Shown in pieces: positions 11,836 through 22,454 of a stretch of DNA of 64,000 nt (its first letter is position 1; every line of letters begins with the position of its first letter). The stretch spans positions 13,838,887 to 13,902,886 of the forward strand of contig NC_064034.1 of the NCBI RefSeq assembly GCF_932526225.1, given 5' to 3'. A program made the translations under genes and the position numbers. Source of the stretch: Nematostella vectensis (lineage: Eukaryota > Cnidaria > Anthozoa > Actiniaria > Edwardsiidae). The notes under the pieces are model-generated. The model was not told the DNA's origin, searched no databases, and was given only the letters and a program-made list of their open reading frames with translations.

Positions 11836-13796
11836 ATGTTAGATGATGGATTGAGAGTGCACATTGTAACACAGTACGTGTTACACAAAAATCCAAAGAA
11901 GCTGGAAATTATTGCAAAGAGACAGAAAGAAATGCTGGAGGCCTTACAGATCAACCTAGATCATCCACATGTAAGCTTTACAGATCAACCTAGATCATCT
12001 ACATGTAAGCCTACAGATCAACCTAGATCATACACATGTAAGCCCTCAGATCAACCTAGATCACCCACATATAAGCCTACAGATCAACCTAGATCATCCA
12101 CATGTGAGCTTTACAGATCAACCTAGATCATCCACATGTAAGCTTTACAGATCAACCTAGATCACCCACATGTAAGCTTCACAGATCAACCTAGATCATC
12201 CACATGTGAGCTTTGCAGATCAACCTAGATCATCCACATGTGAGCTTTACAGATCAACCTAGATCATCCACATGTGAGCTTTACAGATAAACCCAGATCA
12301 TCCACATGTGAGCTTTACAGATCAACCTAGATCATCCACATGTGAGCTTTGCAGATCAACCTAGATCATCCACATGTGAGCTTTACAGATAAACCCAGAT
12401 CATCCACATGTGACCTTTACAGATCAACCTAGATCACGCACATGTAAGCTTTACAGATCAACCTAGATCACCCACGATGTAAGCCTTCAGATCAACCTAG
12501 ATCATCCATATGTAAGCTGACAGAACAAAGTAGATCATCCATATGTAAGCTTTACAGATCAACCTAGATCATCCATACGTAATCCTACAGATCAACCTAG
12601 ATCGTCCACGATGTATGCCCTCTTTTCAGCCTAGATCACCTACTTGTAAACTTCAAATCAGTATAGATTACCCTCGAGTAAGCTTTACAGATCAACCTAG
12701 ATCATCCATATGCAAGCCTACAGAGCAATCTAGATCACGCACATGTAAGCTTTACAGATCAACCTAGATCATCCACGTTGTAAGGATTCAGATCAACCTA
12801 GATCATCCATATGTAAGCTGACAGATCAACCTAGATTATCCATATGCAAGCCAACAGATCAACCTTGATCTTCCATATGTAAGCCGACAGATCAACCTAG
12901 ATCATCCATATGTTAGACGACAGATCAACCGAGACCCACACGTAAGCTTTTTAAAAGAAACTAGCCTCCCGTAATGGAAACTGGGAGTGGGAGCTTAGTT
13001 TTAAACTCGCACTTCCTCAACAACATTTTACCAATGCAATTATATCCCCTTCCTTAACGTCAAACAACTCCTCGACACAGATTTTTTTTAAACCCTGTAA
13101 AGCTAGCCACCTTCTTAGGTTAAAGCTACCACCGTACCATCTCTAAATAATTAATTCGAGTAGATAATTCGTTATTACTTCGTTATTTACCTATAATTAA
13201 CGATGAAATTTGCATAAAACATATTTCTTTCTATTTCTAGGTCGCAAAGGTTCATGTGTTATGCAAAGACAACAGTGACATGCAAAACGTTGTGCACTCT
13301 AAGCTTAACAATAGCGACAAACTGCTCTTTCAACACATTGGTCACGATCTTTGCTTCTCCGACGTCTTTCGGTATATCGGTGAAAATCTTCTGGGAGAAA
13401 CAGCGATGCAACTAAATATAGACTGTTTCTTAGAGCAGGGTTGGCACCAATTGAACAACACACTTCTACAAGACAAGACGATGTACGCCCTAACAAGACA
13501 CGAGACGGACTACAGCATCAAGCACTGCAACGCCACAGAATTCTGCCCTAACGATAGAACCGCTTCCATAGGAAGCCGTGACGCATTTATTGTTAATCTC
13601 ATCTCTCCTCTTCCGGAAGAAATGCTTAAACAAATGGAAATACTATAGCTGCCCTATTACGGAATCGAGCAAACACTTATTTCTCTGTTTCGCAAATATG
13701 GGTTTAAGGTGAAGAATCCTTGCCGTATTTTGCGCAGTTTTCACCATCACTGCAGCCAATATAGAGATATGGAGCAGAAGTAGATAAAAGGGAAGA
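11836..13796 (+). pseudogene. Glycosyltransferase-like gene (nucleotide-diphospho-sugar transferase type) with premature stop
   Basis: Exon 1 (about 11,836-11,970) encodes VHIVTQYVLHKNPKKLEI and ends LQINLDHPH at a GTAAGC donor. Exon 2 starts at 13,242 after TTTCTATTTCTAG and continues in phase 0 with VAKVHVLCKDNSD. It carries a possible metal-binding segment (MQLNIDCFLEQGW), then MYALTRHET, paired cysteines and DAFIVNLISPLP. A TAG at 13,646-13,648 interrupts it. The same frame continues with PYYGIEQTLISLF and NPCRILRSFHHHCS to a TAG at 13,793. I know this motif order (ALTRHE...C...C...DAFI...PPLP...NPC...HxHCS) from uncharacterised glycosyltransferase-like proteins of marine invertebrates. 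Upstream exons with a signal or anchor were not found. It is either a young pseudogene or carries a sequencing error at the TAG. Confidence 0.55.
11943..12960 (+). repeat. 34-bp minisatellite built from the exon end and splice donor
   Basis: About 29 imperfect units of CAGATCAACCTAGATCATCC plus ACATGTAAGCTTTA. The first unit is the true end of exon 1 of the glycosyltransferase-like gene, so each unit repeats a 21-nt exon piece followed by GTAAGCTTTACAG, which begins GT and ends AG. The array fills most of the 1.27-kb intron. Unit length is 34 (mod 3 = 1), so the frame shifts from unit to unit. Late units diverge (around 12,610-12,680 and after 12,900). Confidence 0.9.
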
Positions 13797-14059
13797 GAAT
13801 TGACAATTTCCTTGGCATTGGTGGGAGTAGTGGGTTAGTTTACAATACAGGTCTTTGATGTTTAAAGAAAACAAAGTGAGTGTAAGTCGAATAAACTAAT
13901 GTCACGCGAGAAATTATCGCAGGGTGTCGGGTATACGCCAGTACTAGTCACGCCGGAAATTAACGCAAGGTGATAGGTTTCGCTGTTTTTACAACTTTAT
14001 CGTTTTAGACTATCCTCGTTTGTTCATGTTTTTTTTCATAACCAATCGCTCAAACTAAA

Positions 14060-15256
14060 ACAACGTAACAGCTTTAGTTTGACGTCAACAGTTAGTTTGA
14101 AATACATTATTTAGTTTGATTCTGCTGCTAAGCTTTTTTTTATTTTAATGTGGCAATACTTGGTTGTGTTAATTGAGTTATTAATCTTGTATTTAAATGC
14201 GTTTTTAGTAGAAACTGTTAAGCCCAATTCTGTTGCGTTAAGTTATCTTTCTGCAATGTAATTGTGTAAACATGTTACAGTAGTCATATGGTCTATCCGA
14301 AAGCGAAAGACAAACAGACACTTAAAATATTGCATAAATATTAGTTGTGTAAGTTTTTACTACCTCAAATATTGCACAAATGATAAAGAATAGGATGACT
14401 CGCTTACGGTTAGGTTTTATAGCTATCACGTCTCGACGATGTTTCTAACTACATTTGTTTTAAGACGTTTGAATCCTAAACAAACAGATTTCATTCCTGA
14501 GCAGTATGCCCACTGGGTTGAATCAGAGGTAGAACCGACTGCAAAACCCTTCTGTCGGGATATATTGGAGTGCCTTTCACATGGTAAATGGAGAAAGAAG
14601 GCGTGGGTGACACCAGAACACGAACGAGATCGAGACATTGCTCTTCGCGAGTTGCGAGATAAACCGGCAAAACTGTCTCGCCTCGATTTACATTGCGGGC
14701 CAGAGTACGATGTAAAAACTGGACCTGCGTATAGATATGACCTTCCATCAGTTTGCGAGCCAGACAGTCCGACTCCTTGCTGTAACGAATAAATAACCGG
14801 CCTGTGTGGTAATGGAACGAGCAACTGTAACTGCGAAGGGTGTACTGATTTCAGCGAAGTCATATCCGCCGAGATGTACGACTGGGTTCCACAGAACGAG
14901 GCGTGTGTAGTAAAAAACTACTCAAGCGAAGAGGCTTGCAGAGTGGTTTACCAAAAAACTCGACGCTTTCTTCCTAGTCGGAGACTCACAAATGCGGCAT
15001 TTCAGTAATGCCCTTTTAATCATTTTTACCAATGATCCAGAGCAGGGAGCTGTATGCCCCAACTCCGATAATTGCCACGGGGAGCGACAGTTTGTCGACA
15101 GTGGGAATGCAATTTGTAATGGAAAGAATGTCGAGAACCAGTCGTACAGCAACTCGTATCGAAAATGGACTCTAGAGCTCGTTAACAAGTAATAATATAG
15201 GAACTAAAAGATTTAAAAAAATAAGCTTATGATACTTTCTCTTAAAATCTAAATAT
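14060..15256. repeat. Segmental duplication, copy 2
   Basis: Partner of 8,890-10,076. At 15,256 it jumps to sequence that in copy 1 lies at about 10,688, so about 0.6 kb found in copy 1 is absent here. Confidence 0.85.
14380..15190 (+). pseudogene. PC-esterase-like type II membrane protein, pseudogene copy 2
   Basis: Nearly identical to the copy at 9,200-10,014 and with the same domain order: N-terminal anchor, Cys-rich linker, disulfide-rich module, then GDSQMRHFSNALL. It keeps CCNE where copy 1 has its first stop, but a TAA follows at 14,790-14,792. A one-base deletion near 14,428 breaks the anchor frame. Copy 2 has six A in the run near 14,912 and reads on as VVKNYSSEEACRVV, which shows that the extra A in copy 1 is secondary; a frame break remains before the GDS block. 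Both copies share old lesions, so the gene probably died before the duplication. Confidence 0.5.
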
Positions 15257-15296
15257 GTTGCCTTGGTCGAAAGTGAGTATTGATAGCGCGGCTATT

Positions 15297-15742
15297 AATG
15301 TAAATCTAGACCGGAACTATCCCGTGGGTTGTCCAGGAGCCTTGAATTCTGTGACGCACAACTCCGGCATGTTAGGCATCCCACGTGCCGGGGGCAGGCC
15401 GGAAGCGCAACACTATCATCTAGAATTATAACGCTAAGTTGCGCATCACATTCTCCAGTCACACTTGAAATGCTTCCAGCGAGCGTGCGATACGCATACG
15501 CATAGTGCGCGAAGTTTTCGTTTTCCCGCCCACCCTCGCCTTTAGCAGTCTTAAGTTGTAATTATATGTTTCAAGTTTAGTAAATTAGTAGAATAACCAC
15601 AGATTAGTTACATAATCAATTAAGATTGTAATAGTGTGTAGTGATACGATAATATTTGTTACGATTATGAATGTAAATATTTCATATATTTGTTACATGT
15701 AATAAAGACTGCTTGACCCCATCTGGTGTGTGTATGGTTTAG
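15297..15742. other. Spacer of higher GC, possible solo LTR or 3' UTR
   Basis: A mixed-GC block (15,300-15,540) is followed by AT-rich DNA and an AATAAA-containing end (TGTAATAAAGACTGCTTGACC near 15,700). This could be a solo LTR or an untranslated tail. No flanking target duplication or coding sense was found. Confidence 0.25.
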
Positions 15743-16508
15743 ACACTACTATCGGGTATGTTCATGAACTATCCAAACTCAGTAGAAATCATGGAAATAC
15801 CATGGATTATTGTTCGCTTCAACTGCAAACGGAACGTGGACGCACTGCTTTATAGCCCTCACAAATGACCTTTTCTTCACGAAAGTCAAGAGGAAATATC
15901 TCCAGTGAAACTCACCTACCACGTCATTCATCTATACACCAGCCAAGGACAAAATTGTAGTGAAAGACATGATCGCGATAACCACCCCTCAACAGGATGA
16001 ATATTCCTTTCAGTATCAAACCCCAACGGAAGTAGACCCGCCAGTTTACAAAGTATTAGATGTTCTCAATACTTCCAAAGAATGGGATGTCGTCACAGTC
16101 AAAGGCAAAATCTTTGCTTTCAAATACCAGCGTATGGTTGGAAGTCCTCGTAAAAGACTTAAACTTCTTGAAGCAGTATTGGACGACGGATCAGGAAGGA
16201 TTTCAATAGATATTTGGGAGTCTCACATCGACAATGTCAAAACTGGTAAGTATTTAATATTAATGATAATAATAATATTTTATTATTAATATTGCGCCAT
16301 GCTCAAAATTTGAAAATGCTCACATGCGCAATATGATAATGGGTATGCAAACATAATACCACTGTGCTATGTTAACTGACATTTCTTTTTTAATTTTTCT
16401 ATAGGCCATGTTTATACATTGTCTTATGTTCACATCAGAGTCTGGAGTGAAAGAAAAAAACTAGCCACCAATATGCATACCACTATCCAACCACTAGACG
16501 TGACGTAA
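15743..16508 (+). pseudogene. RPA-like OB-fold protein, spliced, decayed
   Basis: After a TTTAG acceptor the sequence gives GYVHELSKLSRNHGNTMDYC and, beyond indels, SPVKL. The best-preserved piece (15,945-16,243) reads IYTPAKDKIVVKDM, EYSFQYQTP and VVTVKGKIFAFK, then LEAVLDDGSGRISIDIWESH, a classic OB-fold ending of replication-protein-A-like modules. It ends KTG at a GTAAGT donor. A second piece at 16,405-16,508, after TTTTCTATAG, continues in phase as HVYTLSYVHIRVWSERKKL and stops at TAA. Matching phase supports the intron. Such OB-fold proteins occur as transposon passengers and as host single-strand DNA-binding proteins; the frameshifts in the first half make this copy a pseudogene. Confidence 0.55.
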
Positions 16509-17400
16509 ATGTTTTTTCTGATTCACCAATCTATACTGGAGAAAATCTATCCAGATGTCCACATGATGGATAACATTGCTCTTGCCAGAGAGTTGTTGAA
16601 CAATCTAAATAATCGTACCATTTTGTACATCCAGTAACATGAACAGTTATCACGTTTACCATTAATATGTTGGAGAATTAGTTTGCTGTACAATATTCCA
16701 AACTAGACATTTATTCAAAAATGTTTTAAACAGTTATCAAGTTTATCAAACAGTATGATTGACAATTAAAGTTTCAATAATACAGTAGCTATAAATTCTG
16801 TTTATCAATACAATAACTATTTTGTTGTATTACAATAAACTTGTTTTCCTATATCTATGGCTTGTTTATATCTAACTGAAAGTATATTAATGTAGATTAA
16901 TATTATATAAATCTAAATGTAGATTAATATTATATAGTATTGCTTTAGATTTCTTTCACCTTTTAGTACTTAGTTTTCTATGATTCAAAATCAATGGCTT
17001 CTGTGTATTACATTTCTCTTGTGATTCGTTTTGTCCTAGAAAATAAAAAATAACATTAAACCATGTTTTTAAACACAAGAACGACTGACTGTTCATTAGC
17101 CTTTTTGGGCGATTACGAAAAAAAAAAAAGATTATTTTAGTGTTGACGAGAGAAGCCATTTAAGTGTATGTAAATGCGCAATTCTCGAAATGCGTGTTTG
17201 TCGTAAGTAAAAACTAAAAACAAAACCAGATTCGTCCAAAAACATCAGCATATCTGGGTTTGCGCAGTAAGCAGCCCTCAGTTCTTCTCGTCTTTGTAGA
17301 GCTATCTGTCTAATCCAAAATTTTATAGAATTAATTAGAATAATTTGCCAGTAGACTTCAATGACTAAAATTACAAATACCACGTAAACTTTGTATAGAA
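16509..17400. other. AT-rich stretch without recognised genes
   Basis: It contains a short local duplication (GTAGATTAATATTATATA near 16,890 and 16,920). No coding sense was recognised on either strand. Confidence 0.4.
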
Positions 17401-20160
17401 TTGAGAATAGAGCAAAGCCAAAGTGGGTTTTTCTAAGATCGACGCCAGCACAATAGCTATTTATGTTTCTGAAAATTCCTTACATTTTGTGACTTAAGGA
17501 TAAAGTCAACTAGAGGGGATCTACTAACATTCATTCACGCCAAGCTTTATGTAAGAATATGTCTGGTTTTAGCTAGTAAATTTTAAAGCGAACACAACCA
17601 CAAGAAAGCGACAAAAACAATGCAAGGTGAGTTTTGGACGACGATTTGTATTGTCTATTGAGGATATGACAGTTATTAGGCTTTTTGTTGTCCTTTTTGT
17701 TCGCTTTGAGAATGCGAGTACTTAACTTAGTAATCAAATTATTTGAGCATAACAGCTTTTGTTTTGACATTCTTTGTTCTATCTTTATTCTTGATTGTGT
17801 TGAAATATTTCATAAAGGCTAACCAATATCGTGTTGCATTTGTCATATACTGCTAATGAAGACCGTTCTTGTCTTTATATCCTGTGCTATTAGTCCTAAA
17901 AAGATACATATATCCTTAGAAGATACAGCAACTTTCTCAACTTACAAGAGAAATTTTCCTTACCGAGGATTAAAAAAAATTCCACCCTTTTGCCAATATG
18001 TATTGTTGTTATTGTCTGCATCTTGCATCTCATGTGTTTATTTATTTTTTAAATAGTTGTGGAAATTAGTTAGATTATAAATGTCTTGATGAAAAGATTG
18101 TTTTGAAAGAAATATCACTCTTTTATGAACCAGGGACTACCTGAGGGGGAAAATGAATGCTAAAGACTGGAAGACATGAGAATTGAAAACCATGTCTTGA
18201 AAGATTAGCTGTAGGGAGTTCTTATTCACTAGTCATTTGACTAGTGAATAACCCCACACACATGGTCCCAGAAAAGGGTGGGGGATTAGACTTTAATAAA
18301 AGCCTGTTTCCAAGTTAAGAGTCAAAAACAGTCAATACCACCACCCCTCTTGATATATTCTGGTTAAAAAGTAATCTAAAACCCCACATTAACCCCTGAC
18401 TTCCGCAGGACCATAAGGGAGGGGGCTCAAATGACTAGGGCATTACTATGTGATTCAGCAGTACACACTCAATAGGTTTTTTTTAGAACAAGACACTTAT
18501 AAAAAACTAAAAACTAACTTTTGCTTTATAAATAATACATCTGTAACGAAAACAGTTTTCTATCAACCTAAAGATCATGGAAAGGGGAAATTTTAGGAAA
18601 GTACTGAATATAATTATCACATAATTGTTATTATAAATATTTTCTTTTCAAACATTTAAAGAAGAGTCACATTTCTTCCTTTTTCTTCTCTCTGTTGACT
18701 ATTTTTATGCAATTGATGCTCTTTGCTATTTCCCCTCTACACAAAAAAATAAATTAATGAACAGATTTGATTTTTAAATTACAAATTTTCATTTAGTACT
18801 TTGACATATCTTCTTTTTAGGATTTCCTTTCCAAGTCTCTTTCCCATTACATTTATTTTAAAGGTTTAGATTTATTTCATTGGAATTGTTGGATCCAGGG
18901 ATTCCAAAAGAACCAAAATATAATGCATTACTGGATGTATATTTATATATATTAATTCCCATAGGGATGGAAAATCACCACTTAAAATGGTACATTAAAA
19001 CTTCTGTATTCTTCTTCTTATCTAAAATTGTGTCTGACACTATATTCTATCTTTGAAATTCTGTTTCATCCATTACTTGTTCTTCGCAAGGACAAAGCTT
19101 GTCAGAATGGAGCTTTACAAATGTACATTAATGGAACTTTTATTAAGGGGAAGGGTTTTTTTAGGGCAAGATACTTAAACTTTATAACATTAGCAACAAC
19201 CTTGTTCTTTTTCAATAATAGAATTCTGTTCACATAGCTTGATAGCATAGACATGGCCTCTTTTAGAGGCCTGTGGTGGTAAAAGGGTAAAGATAATGGG
19301 AAAGGGGAAATGTCAAGAAATGCTCAATCAAACTATTTTCATTACTTTTATATTTTTTCACCAAACCTTTCAAGTTGAGTCAATTCCCTTTATATCTCCT
19401 CTCCCGTCGACTATGTTTTAGTCAATAGATATTCTTTGCTTCCTCTCTACCCCAAACATAGATCAATGAAAGGGTTTGTTTTGAAATTAGACGTTAGCAT
19501 TTTAGCACTGTCAGTAATGCCTTAGATGTTTTTTTAGGATTTGCTTCCAAAATCAATCTGTTTTTTCTTCATTGCATTCATTTTGGTGTGGGCCACCAAC
19601 AACAAGGCCCTTATATGGTAAAGGGTGGGTGCACCAATATGTGATGCATGAAAGGAGATATATTTTTGGATTTTAATTTCCAGACATTTTTCTGAATATT
19701 CGGTCCAATGAAGAAGAGAATCGCCACTAAATCAATACATAAAAATTACAGTATGGCATTACTAAGCATGACAGTATGGTTTAGAAACAGTCTAAATATA
19801 TTATTTAAAATCTTTGGAATGCTGTTATATCCATGACATATTCTGCACAAGGGTAAAGCTTGTCGGAGTATTGTTTTGATTAAAAAAATATTCATAATGG
19901 AACTTCTATGATGGGACATAAGAATTTACCATTAGACTCTTGACAACTTCGACAGACATATTAACACCAGGGATTGTGTTTGAAAAACTTTAATGTACTG
20001 CATAATTTAAATTATTGAATAAGGCCTTAATCCATTTGGTTGGTCCAATAAATAAATCTCAGTAAAGAGCAGGATCCTAGATTCCCCCAAAATACCTCGA
20101 TCAGTCAAAAGGTGTTCAATGCTGGCTCCGCTTTTACGCAGTGCCTCAATCTATATATTA
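17400..20160 (+). repeat. Family F repeat, copy 3
   Basis: Same organisation as copy 1: a donor-bearing A-rich head near 17.6 kb, internal 0.6-kb sub-repeats around 18.8-19.9 kb, and the terminus CTGGCTCCGCTTTTACGCAG at 20,122-20,141. The inverted copy at 31.99-34.6 kb is its closest match, including the block near 18.24-18.43 kb with TCAAATGACTAG and GGGGGATTAG-like text. Confidence 0.65.
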
Positions 20161-21115
20161 AATTATAAAATGGATCAAGCAAGCACTCATTTAATAATAT
20201 CAAATATGCAGTATGAAAATTAACAAATACTAAACCTTGGTGTGAAAAAGGCTGTCTATACAAATAAACACAAATTCAAAGGGGAGCGCAAAAAGGAAGA
20301 AATGTGACTCTATTTAAAAGTTTCCTAGTATTTTTTTCCTTTTCCTATTACCCTTAGGTTTGATATAAAACTGTTTTCTTTACAAATTTATTATTGAAAA
20401 AGCACAAGTTATCTTTATATAATTTAAGCACCTTGCTCTAATAAAAACCCCTTCCCTTTATAGAAGTTTCACTAATGTAGACTTGTATCAAAGCTACATT
20501 CTGACCAGCCTTGCCCTTGCAAAGAAACAAATAATACAACAGTATTCCAAAGAGAAAATGTTATACATTTCAGGTGCCATATGGAAGTTTTGTCTATCAC
20601 TTACTGGTAATACTTCAGCACCAAGGATGTAACAGTCATGCATTACATGTTGGTGCACCCACCCTTAAGCAAGGTGGCCTGCTGTTTTATAGAAACCCTG
20701 AATGCCACTCCAAAATTAAATGCAAAGGAGGAGAACAAATTGACTTGGGAAGCAAATTCTAAAAAAAACCCTTGATATTACTCAAAGTAGAGCTAAATGA
20801 ATATGTCTATTTTCAAACCTAACCTATTTTAATTTATTTAGGGTGCAGAGAATAAACAGTGAAAAATATCAATTGCGTACAAAAAATAGTTAACAGAGAG
20901 AGAAAAAAGGAAGAAATGGGACTATATTATCTTTGATAAAAAAATTCACAGTAATGCAAAAACACTCTCCTAACATTTCCCCTTTCCTCATTATCTTTAG
21001 GTTGATAGATAAATGTTTTCTTAACAGATTTATCATTGAGAGAAAGTATCTTGCTCTAAAAAAACTATTACACTTATACTGTTGTATAAAAGTAAGAAAT
21101 CCCCTACTAAATTAT
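20160..21115 (-). repeat. Family F repeat, copy 4, right part
   Basis: An inverted F copy that begins immediately after the end of copy 3, making a tail-to-tail arrangement with the outermost 80 bp missing. It breaks off at 21,115 where the LINE begins. The remainder resumes near 28,290. Confidence 0.65.
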
Positions 21116-22206
21116 TCAGTTTCAGTTTCAGTTTATTGTTTTATCACTTAATACATTTTTTTAAATAAAGATAATAATATAATAATTTACATAGTGTAAA
21201 CCTCAAGGCTTATACGAGACGGACCTCCTAAATCTTAACAGAAAATACATATTTGATAGTTCGGACAGTCAGATTAATTATATAAATATTTGTTAGGAGA
21301 GCTTTCATATTTTTTTCATACTTATATAAAAAACACACACACACAAACACAAATCGAGAAAGAAAAAAAATTAAGAGTTAATAAGAGAAGTCTTTAACTT
21401 ATTACAAAAAGAGTTAAGCGTTTTGGCAGACTGAATATCAGAAGACAATGAATTGAAATATTTAGGTCCCTGTTGTCTTAACGCAAACTTATGTATATTT
21501 GTTCTAAACTTTGAAATATGGAACAAGTTAGAGCTTCTCGTGTAATAATCGTGAATTTGAGAGTTCAATTGAAATATCCTGTTAAATGTTTAGGGAAGTA
21601 ACCTATTTTTAAATTTATACATTAACTTGCCTATTTGAAATAAAAAAAAAATAATTGAATTTCAATATGTTTATATTCCTATATATCGGATCAGTGTGTG
21701 CATCATAGGATGCTCCAACAATTATACGTATTGCTCGTTTTTGGAGCATGAGAATACGATTTAAATTAGATGGATAAGTGGATCCCCAAACACTAACACA
21801 GTATTGCAAGTATGGATATAACAAAGAATAATACAACGTCAATAGTGATTGCTTTGAAAGGCAAAAACTTGCTTTATACATAATTCCTACAGCTTTTGAA
21901 ACCTTACGCGCGACATTGGTAATATGTGGTAACCATGTCAAGTGTTCGTCAAGAATAACACCTAAAAATACTGCTTCTTTAACTCGCTTTATATTCTGAT
22001 CACCTAAGGTGACCTTTATACCAAGGTTTTGGCTTTTTTGCCGTGGCATAAAGATAATATAGTTTGATTTTTTTATATTTATAGATAACTTGTTTGAACA
22101 AAACCAATCTGTTAATTTGGTAAGTTCATTATTGATTGTGAGACATAATGAGTCTAAGTTTTTATGGGAGAAAAATATACTTGTATCATCAGCAAATAAA
22201 GGTCTT
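21116..22206 (-). mobile_element. CR1/L2-type LINE, 3' half (RT C-terminus and tail)
   Basis: Read on the minus strand the piece starts with PLFADDTSIFF (the catalytic FADD box at about 22,180-22,203). It continues through NKLSINIKKSNYIIF, VFLGVILDEHLTW, YCVSVWGSTYP, the usual thumb region, and, after a frame break, SRTNIHKFALRQQGPKYFNSL-like text. The 3' end at 21,116-21,133 is a run of TTCAGT units (minus-strand ACTGAA), as expected for a CR1/L2-type tail. The 5' half lies at 25,136-28,061. About 150 nt of RT coding is missing between the two, so this is one LINE split by later insertions. Confidence 0.8.
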
Positions 22207-22430
22207 TCGTCTTTAATAAGACTTCTTCAGGGCAGACTGAAGAAGGTGAATCGTTACAAGCTTATTTACATCATAAAAAATAAATAAATAAATAAATAAA
22301 TAAGCTTGTAACGATTCACCTTCTTCAGTCTGCCCTGAAGAAGTCTTATTAAAGACGAAAATTTGGCAGAGTCGATTTCCAGATTTTGGTGTATTTTGCT
22401 AGAAACCGTGATATCCTTAGGTCCCTTTTT
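22205..22430 (+). mobile_element. Penelope-like terminal fragment with hammerhead-like fold and 64-bp inverted arms
   Basis: Two 64-bp arms (22,205-22,268 and 22,297-22,360) are perfect inverted copies around a TAAA-rich loop. On the plus strand the right arm contains CTGAAGA at 22,335-22,341, a hairpin GTCTT-ATTA-AAGAC and GAAA at 22,357-22,360, flanked by TCTGCC and GGCAGA that can pair as stem I. This is the layout of the minimal hammerhead ribozymes known from Penelope-like retroelements. The left arm lacks the closing strand because it abuts the LINE. The fragment lies between the LINE 3' half and the hAT element. Confidence 0.55.
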
Positions 22431-22454
22431 AAAACAATTATTTTCTGTGGGAAA

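Noticed and set aside
11943-12960. CRISPR-like array of 34-bp units
   Set aside because: Units are contiguous with no unique spacers, and the context is a eukaryotic intron; it is a minisatellite.
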